DNA of 64,000 bases, taken from assembly GCA_963701675.1 (NCBI GenBank), contig OY969623.1, forward strand, positions 6,820,001 through 6,884,000. Direction: 5' to 3'. Positions 8,925 through 17,099 of the stretch are shown here, piece after piece (position 1 is the stretch's first letter; each line of letters begins with the position of its first letter). Made by a program: the position numbers and the translations under genes. Source of the stretch: G963701675 sp963701675. GTDB lineage: Bacteria > Planctomycetota > Planctomycetia > Gemmatales > Gemmataceae. The notes beneath the pieces are model-generated. The model was not told the origin of the DNA and made no database searches. It saw only the letters and a list, made by a program, of their open reading frames with translations.

Positions 8925-10313
8925 ATGCTGCTCGCGTATTTGACAACCGATGAAGTCAACTGGCAACTGGCACAGCAGTTGGTCGAAGGGAATGGGACCA
9001 TTCTTTATCCTCTCACCTTCCACGACCAGCCGCTCGACCGCCCATTCGACGCGGTGCTCTACGATTGGGACCATATACCACCGGACGACCGCCTGGCGAT
9101 CTTCCCGAAGCTGCTGGCGGACGGCAGGACGTTCCGCGTCGCCCTGCACGCTTATGGCCTCGATGACGGCCACGCCAAGGCGCTGCGCTCCAAGGGCGTG
9201 GCGATCTTCCGCCGCCTCGACGCAGGGCTGTTCCGCGACCTAGTGCCGGTCTGCGAGACCGCACTGACATCGGCGGTGGTCCACCGGCCCCCCCACGTCG
9301 CGGCCTACAATCACAAGAAACAGAAGTACGACGCAGCCGTCGCCGATCGGGACGCCGTGCTTCACTTGGAACCCAACCACAATGCGCTGCACAACGTCAA
9401 AGGACTCACCTATAAAGGCAAGAAGGCCTACGATGAAGCGATTGCATCGTACCGTGAAGCAATCCACCACAACCCTGATAGGGCCACTTACAACGCCAAT
9501 CGGGGCCTGAGGTCCCATGACCGCGCCGACATGAACGAGTCCATTACCGATTCCACCACGCCGATTCGGCTCGACCCGAAGAAATCAAGCCATGACTCCA
9601 AACGAGCGGCTGCGTACGACGAAATCGCCGAGAACGCCGCCGATCAGGCCCGGGAACTTCTCAAACGACACGTCGTCACGCGTGAAGCGCTGGACAAACT
9701 GCTCTATCGGGACACCGTGCTCGTGTTTGATACTTACATTCGAGGCATACTAGCCGAGCTCGAAGCGGCCAAAGACCAAGCGATCCGATGTGCCGGAAAT
9801 CTGGAAGAAAAGGTTGCCGAAAGGACGCGGGAGCTGGCTGAACTGTCGAGAGTCGATTCCTTGACCGGTCTACTGAATAAACGTGCCTTTGTAGATGAGT
9901 TCCGTAAGGAAATGGTGCGCGCCAAACGGAACTGCACCCCTGTCGCGGTCGTCTACTTCGACGTGGACGGTTTCAAGCAAATCAATGATACCCAGGGTCA
10001 TCAACGGGGAGACGAGGTACTTCAAGCGATCGGGAAGGAAGTCCAGGCGATAAAACGCGAGATGGATGTGGCCTGTCGGTGCGGCGGCGACGAATTTTGC
10101 CTGATTCTGCCGAACACTGATGCGGAAGGGGCTCGGCAATTCTCGCAACGTTTCCTAAGAATCGAAGAAACGGCACACATCCGTCTAAGCATCGGGATTT
10201 CACATACCGGACCCGAGCACTTTGCAAGCCTGGACGAGTTATTGGCCCAAGCCGACGACCAGATGTATGCCGTGAAGCGGACCCATAACGCCCGGACGAA
10301 CCGCCCATCGTAA
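8925..10313 (+). CDS. TPR-GGDEF diguanylate cyclase
   Basis: A 462-residue protein. ATG at 8925 is preceded by AGGAG at 8913-8917; the frame is open further upstream but that would run through the terminator hairpin. Residues 1-~115 form an alpha/beta N-terminal domain of unknown role (LLAYLTTDEVNWQLAQQL), then one to three TPR-like units (KQKYDAAVADRDAVLHLEPN, AYDEAIASYREAIHHNPD), a helical linker, and a GGDEF domain from ~310. The active site is GGDEF (387-391) and the inhibitory site REMD (378-381, RxxD) is intact, unlike the first cyclase in this window. The predicted product is cyclic di-GMP. The gene sits behind RNA copy 1 and its own 3' end has a decayed copy upstream. Confidence 0.88.
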   Translation: MLLAYLTTDEVNWQLAQQLVEGNGTILYPLTFHDQPLDRPFDAVLYDWDHIPPDDRLAIFPKLLADGRTFRVALHAYGLDDGHAKALRSKGVAIFRRLDAGLFRDLVPVCETALTSAVVHRPPHVAAYNHKKQKYDAAVADRDAVLHLEPNHNALHNVKGLTYKGKKAYDEAIASYREAIHHNPDRATYNANRGLRSHDRADMNESITDSTTPIRLDPKKSSHDSKRAAAYDEIAENAADQARELLKRHVVTREALDKLLYRDTVLVFDTYIRGILAELEAAKDQAIRCAGNLEEKVAERTRELAELSRVDSLTGLLNKRAFVDEFRKEMVRAKRNCTPVAVVYFDVDGFKQINDTQGHQRGDEVLQAIGKEVQAIKREMDVACRCGGDEFCLILPNTDAEGARQFSQRFLRIEETAHIRLSIGISHTGPEHFASLDELLAQADDQMYAVKRTHNARTNRPS

Positions 10314-10410
10314 CGAAGAAAGCGGCGGGCGCCGTGTCGTTCTTTGTCTTACCGTTCGGATCGCTGAATCAAGACCATTCGTTTCAATTGTTTTCCCCGT
10401 TTCAGAGGCG

Positions 10411-10791
10411 CTATTTTTTCCTTGTCTCGCGGAATAGAGGCGCCTCAGCCAAGGTGAAGAGCACGATCTCTTCCCCAGTCACCGTGCTGATATCGTGGTG
10501 CAGGCTCTTCACCTTGACGCCGGTAACTTCTTCCACCATTGCTTCCATTAGCGGCCGCGCCGTTTCCAGCAGATGAGTCCGGACTTGTTTGAGCAGGTCC
10601 CGTCCTTTCTCCGCCGCGAGCGTCTTCACAAGCTGTTGCTCGGCTGCGGTCAAGACGCCCTCGAGGCGGACCACGAGGAGATCATCAATAAGGTGGGTGT
10701 GGATGTCCTTGGGCCCACGGCCCATGTATTCCTGTTCAAAGCGCGCGATCCCTTCGCAGACAGCGGCTTCGATTTCTCCTTGCGTTTTCAT
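10411..10791 (-). CDS. DUF2294 family protein
   Basis: 126 residues from the ATG at 10791, with GAGG five bases upstream. KTQGEIEAAVCEGIARFEQE, GRGPKDIHTHLIDDLLVVRL and GVKVKSLHHDISTVTGEEIV are characteristic of DUF2294, small soluble proteins of unknown function often found beside stress or transport genes. It points away from RNA copy 2 and converges on the GGDEF gene. No partner is evident. Confidence 0.75.
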   Translation of the reverse strand: MKTQGEIEAAVCEGIARFEQEYMGRGPKDIHTHLIDDLLVVRLEGVLTAAEQQLVKTLAAEKGRDLLKQVRTHLLETARPLMEAMVEEVTGVKVKSLHHDISTVTGEEIVLFTLAEAPLFRETRKK

Positions 10792-10969
10792 CCCAACCTC
10801 AACGCGTGCAGAGATGAACGGCGACGAGTCTCCGTTTCCGCACAGTTTCCGCGGCCGCCTGGGATCATGATACCTCGACGAAAAAACGCGTCCACTTGCC
10901 TTTACCGCTCTAACCAGTATGGTATTAGCGGAGCCCAATTCAGTTCGGCTCCGATGAATAGGAATAGTA

Positions 10970-11078
10970 GTCGTCGGATGACTAGATGAAGGGTAACCCG
11001 GCTATGCCGGGGGGCTCGTTGACGAGTATGCCGACGTGGTCGAATACCTCAGGGTATTGCACCACGTCGGTTTTTTTT
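10970..11078 (+). ncRNA. candidate structured RNA, copy 2
   Basis: Same architecture as copy 1: GTCGTCGGATGAC, a CCCGGC-TAT-GCCGGG hairpin, a CTCG-TTGA-CGAG hairpin, then the terminator hairpin with GCCGACGTGG at its base. It lies 120 bases upstream of the exported protein gene at 11199 and is divergent from the DUF2294 gene. The conserved core GTAACCCGGCTATGCCGG is identical in copy 3. Confidence 0.62.
11031..11078 (+). terminator. terminator of RNA copy 2
   Basis: CCGACGTGGT (11031-11040) pairs with ACCACGTCGG (11061-11070), with an inner AATACC/GGGTATT stem, followed by eight T. Confidence 0.85.
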
Positions 11079-11198
11079 CGTTCATAGCGACACAGACTAA
11101 CCTAAATCAATTCGATTCCTGTGGGATCGATTCATCGACGCCGGCCCAACCCTTCTTCGAAGGGCCAGCGGGCAATGGGGTTCCAGACTAGGAGTTTC

Positions 11199-11750
11199 AT
11201 GATGATGTGTTTCTCGAAATGGCTCAGCGCAACGTTGGTGATCGCTTTGTCGGCCGGTACTGTTGCAGCGGCGGACAGCGTCGCTGGTGGTAAGGTAAAG
11301 TCGATTGACGCCGACAACAAGACCTTTGTCCTGACAGATTCTGCCGACAAGGATCACACCTTCAAGCTCGGCGACAGCTTTGTCGTCAACCGGGCGGGAA
11401 AAGAAAGCAAGAGCGCCTTGGAGGCCGGCGATGCGATCCACGTTAGCTACGACAAGGGCCCTGCGACCTGGACGGCCCAGTACATCTTAGTCCAGGACGG
11501 CAAGTTCAAGAACTGCGAATTGATCCGCGGCACTGTCAAGGGTTACGACGCAGACAAGAAAGAACTTACCTTCACCAACGAAAGCGGCAAGAACTGGACG
11601 TACGCGATGGGCAACGCCATGGTGCGTCTCAACATGGAAGACACCAAGATCGAGACCGTCAAGATCGGTGACCAACTCCTCATCCTCGTGGACACGGTCG
11701 AAGCCAAGCCGATTCTGCGAAGCGTGATGGTCAATCGCCTGCGCAGCTAG
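11199..11750 (+). CDS. exported protein with two DUF5666-like beta repeats
   Basis: About 183 residues. Three consecutive ATGs (11199, 11202, 11205) follow AGGAG at 11190-11194; the second or third has the better spacing. A clear signal peptide (KWLSATLVIALSAGTVAAADS) is followed by two related halves, GKVKSIDADNKTFVLTDSAD and GTVKGYDADKKELTFTNESG, each a small beta-barrel-like unit seen in DUF5666-type proteins. Role unknown; the predicted location is the periplasm or cell surface. It is behind RNA copy 2 and 60 bases before RNA copy 3. The membrane-anchored protein at 13114 has one similar unit. Confidence 0.75.
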   Translation: MMMCFSKWLSATLVIALSAGTVAAADSVAGGKVKSIDADNKTFVLTDSADKDHTFKLGDSFVVNRAGKESKSALEAGDAIHVSYDKGPATWTAQYILVQDGKFKNCELIRGTVKGYDADKKELTFTNESGKNWTYAMGNAMVRLNMEDTKIETVKIGDQLLILVDTVEAKPILRSVMVNRLRS

Positions 11751-11812
11751 ATGTCAATCGCTTAGAGTGAGTCAGATAAGAGCTGATTTCGCTCGAGAAG
11801 TTGGATTGCAAT

Positions 11813-11918
11813 GTCGTCGGATGACGAGACGAGAGTAACCCGGCTATGCCGGTGTGGCTCGTTGGACGAGTATGCCGACGTGGAGGAACACCGAAAGGTG
11901 TTCCCCACGTCAGCTTTT
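11813..11918 (+). ncRNA. candidate structured RNA, copy 3
   Basis: Third copy of the element. It keeps GTCGTCGGATGAC, GTAACCCGGCTATGCCGG, GGCTCGTTGGACGAG and the terminator base GCCGACGTGG. The terminator's inner stem differs from copies 1 and 2 but is still paired and is capped by a GAAA tetraloop. It lies 107 bases upstream of the PP2C start. The changes between copies keep pairing, which supports a selected RNA structure. Confidence 0.62.
11874..11918 (+). terminator. terminator of RNA copy 3
   Basis: GCCGACGTGG...AACACC, loop GAAA, GGTGTT...CCACGTCAGC, then TTTT. The T-run is shorter than in the other two copies, so read-through is more likely. Confidence 0.75.
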
Positions 11919-12025
11919 GTCTTAACCTACCGTGGCGCGAGAGGTTCGAAAACGCAAGCGTGGAGTTGATCAGCAACAATTTGAGCAACCGTTTCTAGAC
12001 AGCCAGCGCGAAGGGTGGTGACGAC

Positions 12026-13069
12026 ATGAGCGAGCCCCGAATTGCTTCGGACGTGGCCATCGTGAACCCACACGACTTGGACACGGTGACGTCGCCGGAC
12101 CGTCACCCGCCGTTGTCCGTGGTCAGCTTCGGCCTGACTGACGCCGGCAAGGTCCGCGCCACGAACGAGGACCAATTTCTGATCGCGGTACTGCTCAAAG
12201 CCTTGCAGGTCCAGCAGACGAGCCTGCCACAGGCGAAGGTCCAGCACAGCAACGACCGGAGCTTCCTGTTCATCGTGGCCGATGGCATGGGCGGCCACGC
12301 CGGGGGAGAACAGGCCAGCGCCATGGCCATCGACTCGGTGGAAACCTTCATCCTGGAAACCTTCAAGTGGTTCGCGCAATTCAAAGGACCGGAGCAAGAC
12401 CAGGTGCTGGCCGACTTTCAGACCGCCCTGGGTCAGGCCAACGCCCGCGTTTTGGCCGAGGCGGCGGGGCATCCGGAACTGCGCGGCATGGGGACCACCA
12501 TGACGCTGGCCTACAGCCTGAATGACATGCTGTTTGTGGCACACGTCGGCGACAGCCGCTGCTACCTGTGCCGCCACGGGATTCTCTACCGGCTGACCCG
12601 CGACCACACCCTGGTGGAAGAAATGGTCCGCCGAGGCGCCCTGTCCGCCGAAGAGGCGGCTCAGCACCGCTGGCGCCACGTCATCAGCAACGCCGTTGGA
12701 GGCGTTTCGCCCGATCTCAAGGTCGAGGTCCACAAGCTAAACCTGGAAGGCGGTGACCGGGTGCTGCTCTGTTCCGACGGCCTGACAGAAATGCTCCCCG
12801 AGGAAGAAATCAACCAGGTTCTCCACACCGAAGCTGAACCCGAGCGGGCCTGCAGGCGACTCGTGACGCGCGCGAACGAAATGGGGGGCCGGGACAACAT
12901 CACTGCCGTGGTCGCACATTTCCGCGCCGCGACGCAGCCCGAGATGCGCGCCCGTAACCGAGTGGCACTGGAGGACAGGAACGGCCCGGCCGATCCGGTC
13001 GCGGCTGCGATCCCGTTGGGGGCGGACCAAGAAACGACAAGCCGGGTTTCACACGCTCTCGTGTGTTAA
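12026..13069 (+). CDS. PP2C-type Ser/Thr protein phosphatase
   Basis: 347 residues with all PP2C metal-binding motifs: RATNEDQF (44-51), VADGMGGHAGGE (84-95), GMGTTM (154-159), HVGDSRCY (173-180), CSDGLTEM (249-256) and GGRDNITAV (287-295). It is a stand-alone cytoplasmic enzyme of the Stp/PrpC kind, expected to reverse phosphorylation by the PknB-like kinases of this organism (several lie in this window). A 30-residue N-terminal extension and a ~45-residue tail flank the catalytic domain. It lies downstream of RNA copy 3 and 44 bases before the membrane protein at 13114, probably in one transcript. Confidence 0.93.
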   Translation: MSEPRIASDVAIVNPHDLDTVTSPDRHPPLSVVSFGLTDAGKVRATNEDQFLIAVLLKALQVQQTSLPQAKVQHSNDRSFLFIVADGMGGHAGGEQASAMAIDSVETFILETFKWFAQFKGPEQDQVLADFQTALGQANARVLAEAAGHPELRGMGTTMTLAYSLNDMLFVAHVGDSRCYLCRHGILYRLTRDHTLVEEMVRRGALSAEEAAQHRWRHVISNAVGGVSPDLKVEVHKLNLEGGDRVLLCSDGLTEMLPEEEINQVLHTEAEPERACRRLVTRANEMGGRDNITAVVAHFRAATQPEMRARNRVALEDRNGPADPVAAAIPLGADQETTSRVSHALVC

Positions 13070-13113
13070 GCCTGGCATTGAGGACTCTTTTCAGACCCAT
13101 CGAGGAGGGATTG

Positions 13114-13581
13114 ATGAAACGCTTATTTTTCGTGCTCGTCTTAGTCGGTGCCGGCATCGTCGGCCTGGGTTTTTACCAGGGGTGGTTCCAAATCGGGTCG
13201 GACAACGCCGACGGCAAGTCGAACGTAACGCTCTCAGTGGACACGGACAAGTTCCAAGAAGACAGGAAAACCGCGCAGGAGAAGGTGCAAGACGTGGGAA
13301 ACACGATGAAGGACAAGGTCCGGGGGCCGAGCGAGCAGACTGTGAATGGCACGGTGGTCAGCGTCAGCGCTGACAAACTGAGGATAACCAACACGGATGG
13401 AAAGGAACAAAGTCACACGCTGGCTGCCAACGTCAAAGTGACCTGCGACGCCAAGATCTGCACGGCTGCAGACCTCAAGGCCGGGATGCGAGTCCGGGTG
13501 ACCACCGAGAATGCGCAGCCCCACGCGGCGACCCGGATTGAAGCTCTCGACGACAATCGGGACTTCGAGAAGGGCGTCTAA
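13114..13581 (+). CDS. membrane-anchored protein with DUF5666-like domain
   Basis: 155 residues. ATG at 13114 follows GAGGAGGG; the frame is open further upstream into the PP2C stop but without a ribosome site. An N-terminal membrane segment (LFFVLVLVGAGIVGLGFYQG) is followed by a charged helical linker (DRKTAQEKVQDVGNTMKDKV) and a beta domain (NGTVVSVSADKLRITNTDGK, LKAGMRVRVTTEN) like the repeats of the exported protein at 11199. Function unknown. Transcribed with PP2C by position. Confidence 0.7.
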   Translation: MKRLFFVLVLVGAGIVGLGFYQGWFQIGSDNADGKSNVTLSVDTDKFQEDRKTAQEKVQDVGNTMKDKVRGPSEQTVNGTVVSVSADKLRITNTDGKEQSHTLAANVKVTCDAKICTAADLKAGMRVRVTTENAQPHAATRIEALDDNRDFEKGV

Positions 13582-13621
13582 GCCATACGAGAGAAGCCTC
13601 CACTGAGAGGAGCAAGTCTTA

Positions 13622-14206
13622 ATGACGACGAGCGATCATGCTGAGTCGAAAGCAAGAGAGCCGATGCCGAAGCAATCCAAAGCCATCGCGTTTGACGTGG
13701 ACCAGGCTAGCTTGTTCAGTCTCCGTAATGCCTTACCGGACTTCGTAATCGAGGAGGTCAACGGAGCCACAGCCGCCTCCCTCAATAGCGATTGGAATCC
13801 AGGAACCGTGGACCTCCTCGTCGTCGGAGCACGCGAGAAACTGAACGAGACTCTAGACCTGTGCCGGTTTCTTGTTTCTTCCGGGGTTCTGGCAAGAGAC
13901 TCCCAGAAGGCAACCGACTCCCAAGAGGAGATGCCGAAAAGATTGGGACTGCACAGGAGCCGGCGCCACCGCGAGCGGCGACCGCCCTCCCCACTTCTTG
14001 TGTTAGTGCCCCCGGGGCGAGAGAGCATTGTTAAGGCCGTGTTGAAGGCGGGCGCCCAGAGTTGTCTCGTGATGCCCATCGACGCCAAGGAAGTGGCGAG
14101 CATGCTGATTCGAGCGCAAGAAGGTAATCAGCCCGGCCGGCATACGCTCAACCTCGAACGTGCCCAAACGGAGGACCGCTGGCGCGACGACGGCGGTCAG
14201 GGGTAG
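13622..14206 (+). CDS. receiver-like protein without a clear phosphoacceptor
   Basis: 194 residues. The first half follows a CheY fold (AIAFDVDQASLFSLRNALPD, TVDLLVVGAREKLNETLDLC) and resumes after a ~40-residue basic insert with LLVLVPPGRESIVKAVLKAG and SCLVMPIDAKEVASMLIRA. Where the phosphoacceptor Asp should end strand 3 the sequence reads LLVVGAR, so it is probably a pseudo-receiver. The tail HTLNLERAQTEDRWRDDGGQ resembles the linker that joins receivers to other modules in planctomycetes, suggesting a truncated or split sensor. It lies 40 bases after the previous gene. Confidence 0.6.
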   Translation: MTTSDHAESKAREPMPKQSKAIAFDVDQASLFSLRNALPDFVIEEVNGATAASLNSDWNPGTVDLLVVGAREKLNETLDLCRFLVSSGVLARDSQKATDSQEEMPKRLGLHRSRRHRERRPPSPLLVLVPPGRESIVKAVLKAGAQSCLVMPIDAKEVASMLIRAQEGNQPGRHTLNLERAQTEDRWRDDGGQG

Positions 14207-14756
14207 AACATCGTGGCATCACCGAAGCTTGATCCTGCCGGACCGTCGTACATGCGACGAGGGCTCCTCTGACCGCCACGGAACAATCGCCGGCCTTCGG
14301 CGAATGGATTCCGGTCCATGGGATCGAGGATATCGTGAAAGCGAAACTTCAGTCGTCGCTGGAGTTACGGAAACCAGTTTTTGTGTAAACCGTGGAGAAC
14401 GTGAATTGGCACACCTGATTGGGGATCTTGTCGCAATCCCGAGACTACCATTGACAAGCCGTGAGAGTCACGGATTTCTGCGTCGGATGTCGTCCGCACT
14501 CGGTCGCGCGCTTAGCCGAGGGATTCTGGGTAAGTCATCTCGTGAGTACATGAAGCAGTTCAGTCGCAACGACGAACATGAGGATAGGGCAAGAGCGGTC
14601 CAGCAGGGTTGGCCTCAAAACGGCGTTCGTTCTCCGGAGTCAGAATACGAGCCAGTTCATGGGTGGAGCCGGCGACAGTGCCATGACTATCTGACACGCA
14701 ACCCTGGCTACAGGTCTGCGTATGAAGCCGAACTACAAAAACACCCGCACGCATGA
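14160..14756 (+). CDS. hypothetical protein, start uncertain
   Basis: An open frame of 199 codons whose 3' part (HGWSRRQCHDYLTRNPGYRS) looks like coding sequence. The stop overlaps the ATG of the next small gene in an ATGA arrangement (14753-14756), which supports both. The 5' end overlaps the receiver-like gene in another frame, so the real start is probably internal, for example the ATG at 14487. No family recognised. Confidence 0.35.
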   Translation: MPKRRTAGATTAVRGRTSWHHRSLILPDRRTCDEGSSDRHGTIAGLRRMDSGPWDRGYRESETSVVAGVTETSFCVNRGERELAHLIGDLVAIPRLPLTSRESHGFLRRMSSALGRALSRGILGKSSREYMKQFSRNDEHEDRARAVQQGWPQNGVRSPESEYEPVHGWSRRQCHDYLTRNPGYRSAYEAELQKHPHA

Positions 14757-14968
14757 GCCTACGGGTCATTGATGTCGAGGCAATGATGAAAATGATTGAA
14801 AGGGACTATCAAGAAGCTCTACAAAAGTGTCAAGAAGGTAAATTTTCTGAAGCACTTCGGAGGCTGTACCAGATGCCTTTTCGTGAACGGGTGCCTTGGC
14901 AGTTATTTCCCAATTGGGCACGTCCGAACGACCCCGTGGAAGGGGGACACGAAGGTGGAAGCGTTTGA
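14753..14968 (+). CDS. small hypothetical protein
   Basis: 71 residues starting in an ATGA overlap with the preceding frame. A helical core (MMKMIERDYQEALQKCQEGK, FSEALRRLYQMPFRERVPW) resembles a single TPR-like hairpin. It ends in a Gly/Glu-rich tail. Function unknown; it may be expressed with the LRR gene that follows 97 bases later. Confidence 0.4.
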   Translation: MSLRVIDVEAMMKMIERDYQEALQKCQEGKFSEALRRLYQMPFRERVPWQLFPNWARPNDPVEGGHEGGSV

Positions 14969-15023
14969 CCCAAGAAAATCGGCTTCGGCCTCGGAAAAAA
15001 GTGGAACGTTGAGAGGAGCGAGC

Positions 15024-15049
15024 GAACATTGTTGAGTGAACATTGTTGA
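15024..15049 (+). repeat. direct repeat upstream of the LRR gene
   Basis: GAACATTGTTGA occurs at 15024-15035 and again at 15038-15049, a 14-base period, just before the ribosome-binding site of the LRR gene. It could be a regulator site or chance slippage. Confidence 0.4.
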
Positions 15050-15065
15050 TCGAGGGAGGATCTGC

Positions 15066-15767
15066 ATGAGACTGTACAGATATGCTTGGGTGGGAGTTTT
15101 CCTGCTCGTGCAACCGACGCTCCAGGCACAGGACATGACGCAACAGGATCTGGCTATCGCGGAAATCCAGAAACTGGGCGGCACGGTGGAAGTCGACGCT
15201 AAACGCCCAGGGAAGCCCATCATCGGAGTGGATCTAAAGCACACAAGAATCGTCGATGCGAGCCTCGAACACCTTAAGGGATTGTCCGAGCCGGAAATCT
15301 TGGGGCTGCGTGACACCGTGGTCACTGATGACGGGATGGTTTACGTTAGGGGCTTGACCAATATCGAAGTGCTGGAACTTGGCAGAACTAAAGTTACAGA
15401 CAAAGGCCTGGAACACCTGAAAGAGTTTACTCAAATCCAAAGGCTGGATCTCGGTGGAACCCAAATCACGGATAAAGGTCTCAAACACCTCAAAAAGCTA
15501 ACCAAACTCCAAGGCGTGTCGCTCAGTGACACCAAAGTCACGGACGCCGGCCTACGGGACCTGAAGGAGCTGACTCGTCTTGAAACACTTGAGCTGACAA
15601 ACACGGTTGGCATCAGTGACCTGGGATTAGTGCATCTGAACGGGTTGACCAATCTCCAAACGCTGAACCTCGACGGTACTAAGGTCACCGACGCGGGAGT
15701 CCACGCCCTTCGCAAGGCGTTGCCGAAAGTGAAAATAGTCATTGAACTGAATCGCGGTGAACGGTGA
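15066..15767 (+). CDS. exported leucine-rich repeat protein
   Basis: 233 residues from ATG 15066, preceded by GAGGGAGGA. A signal peptide (RYAWVGVFLLVQPTLQAQ) is followed by six or seven LRR units of the LxxLxLxxTxVTDxGLxxLxx type, for example NIEVLELGRTKVTDKGLEHL and NLQTLNLDGTKVTDAGVHAL. Such planctomycete proteins are thought to act in protein-protein contacts outside the cytoplasm; the partner is unknown. The EF-hand gene follows after 14 bases. Confidence 0.85.
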   Translation: MRLYRYAWVGVFLLVQPTLQAQDMTQQDLAIAEIQKLGGTVEVDAKRPGKPIIGVDLKHTRIVDASLEHLKGLSEPEILGLRDTVVTDDGMVYVRGLTNIEVLELGRTKVTDKGLEHLKEFTQIQRLDLGGTQITDKGLKHLKKLTKLQGVSLSDTKVTDAGLRDLKELTRLETLELTNTVGISDLGLVHLNGLTNLQTLNLDGTKVTDAGVHALRKALPKVKIVIELNRGER

Positions 15768-15781
15768 TCCCAGGAGCTCTT

Positions 15782-16063
15782 ATGGCCTATATGGAAGAAC
15801 AAAAAAACGAACTGCGGGACAAGGTCGGCAAGCTGGTCACGGACCAATTCGAGGGGGACTACCACAAGGCCTTCGCCCACTACGACAGCGACGTAAAGGA
15901 TGGGCACATCACCAAGCGTGAGCTGACCAAACTCTTGAGCGACGCTGGGGTCGGTAACTGGCTGACCCGAAGCGCATGGGCCTCGGGAATCATCGCGGAG
16001 ATGGATACGGACAAGGATGGAAGTATCTCAGAGGCAGAATTTGAGGACGTGCTCAGGGACTGA
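15782..16063 (+). CDS. EF-hand calcium-binding protein
   Basis: 93 residues from ATG 15782 with AGGAG at 15772-15776. The C-terminal loop DTDKDGSISEAE is a canonical 12-residue EF-hand with acidic residues at positions 1, 3, 5 and 12. A first loop (SDVKDGHITKRE) is degenerate at positions 1 and 3. No signal peptide is seen, so it is probably cytoplasmic. Co-transcribed with the LRR gene by spacing. Confidence 0.8.
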   Translation: MAYMEEQKNELRDKVGKLVTDQFEGDYHKAFAHYDSDVKDGHITKRELTKLLSDAGVGNWLTRSAWASGIIAEMDTDKDGSISEAEFEDVLRD

Positions 16064-16132
16064 TCTGGTTGGGTGTCGAACCGCGGTGAGGATCCGGGGC
16101 GATTTTAGTTCAAGTCCGCCGCGGCAGCCCCG

Positions 16133-16414
16133 GTGATGCTTGATAATTCCGAAATTCTTCGGGCGATCATGACGCCCGAGCAGGCAGAACTGAACAATCT
16201 AGACATTGATACGCGCGCCGACATCTACTCGCTTGGAGTCATTCTCTACGAGTTGCTCACCGGCGCACCGCCGTTTACTCATGAGACGCAGAAGTACTCG
16301 TCAAACCCGGCGCGAATCTCAAACTCCGCGACATGCGCGGGTTCCGAACGTCCCAATGTCGATCGCGCCATTCACGATCCGCGGAAACCCCGGGTGCGGA
16401 TCGGCAGGGCGTGA
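16133..16414 (+). pseudogene. Ser/Thr kinase fragment
   Basis: PEQAELNNLDIDTRADIYSL and GVILYELLTGAPPF correspond to kinase subdomains VIII-IX of PknB-like planctomycete kinases and closely match the same stretch of the 923-residue kinase at 52492. Both the catalytic loop before it and everything after it are missing. A decayed remnant. Confidence 0.7.
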
Positions 16415-16662
16415 GCCGCCCACAGCTGAGCATGTCCAGCCAAGCACAGATTCATAAGGACTTGATAAAGTTGTGAGACAGACCTGTGTTTCAACGTCCC
16501 TATCAATACAATGAACCCGTACTTGGGTCTCGCGAACGGTTCTGTGGTTGTCGTATTTTCACACTTCCTCTTGCTTGTCCCTCGTTAATGTGTGGTTTTC
16601 CGGGTGTTGCACGTTCCGAGCATGATGTGGCGCCCAGTCTGTGTTTTCTTCTAGGAGGCCCA

Positions 16663-16977
16663 ATGGGCAAAAAGCTGTATGTAGGCAACCTGGCCTACGG
16701 CGTTACGGACAGTACCTTGGAGCAGATGTTTGGCCCGCACGGTGGCGTACAATCGGCGCAAGTAATCATGGACCGCGAGACCGGGCGCTCCAAAGGGTTC
16801 GGGTTCGTCGAAATGAACAGCGACCAGGAGGCGCACGCTGCGATAACGGCCTTGAATCAGAAAGAGGTCGAAGGTCGCAGCATTACCGTCAGTGAGGCGC
16901 GACCGAAGACCGAAGGTGCTGGAAGTCGAACCGGCTCCGGCGGGGGCGGTGGATATGGCGGCGGCCGCCGCTACTAG
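16663..16977 (+). CDS. RRM-domain RNA-binding protein with glycine-rich tail
   Basis: 104 residues from ATG 16663 with AGGAGG four bases upstream. One RNA-recognition motif: RNP2 is LYVGNL (5-10) and RNP1 is KGFGFVEM (44-51). The tail is Gly-rich (GSGGGGGYGGGRRY), as in cyanobacterial and planctomycete cold-shock-type RRM proteins. It should bind single-stranded RNA in the cytoplasm. A long leader of more than 150 bases with no gene precedes it, consistent with post-transcriptional control. Confidence 0.92.
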   Translation: MGKKLYVGNLAYGVTDSTLEQMFGPHGGVQSAQVIMDRETGRSKGFGFVEMNSDQEAHAAITALNQKEVEGRSITVSEARPKTEGAGSRTGSGGGGGYGGGRRY

Positions 16978-17099
16978 CGATTTGCTCCTGTATGGCGAAG
17001 CGTCTCGGTCCGTCACCTACGGATAGAGGCGCCGTCGCCATTCCGAGCGCTGGCGTGCGAGAATAAACCGACGCTTCCTAGAACTTACGAGGAACGAAA

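Noticed and set aside
8652..11918. The three RNA elements as c-di-GMP (GEMM) riboswitches because a GGDEF gene follows one
   Set aside because: The conserved GEMM core and tetraloop-receptor pattern are not present, and the other two copies precede genes unrelated to c-di-GMP.
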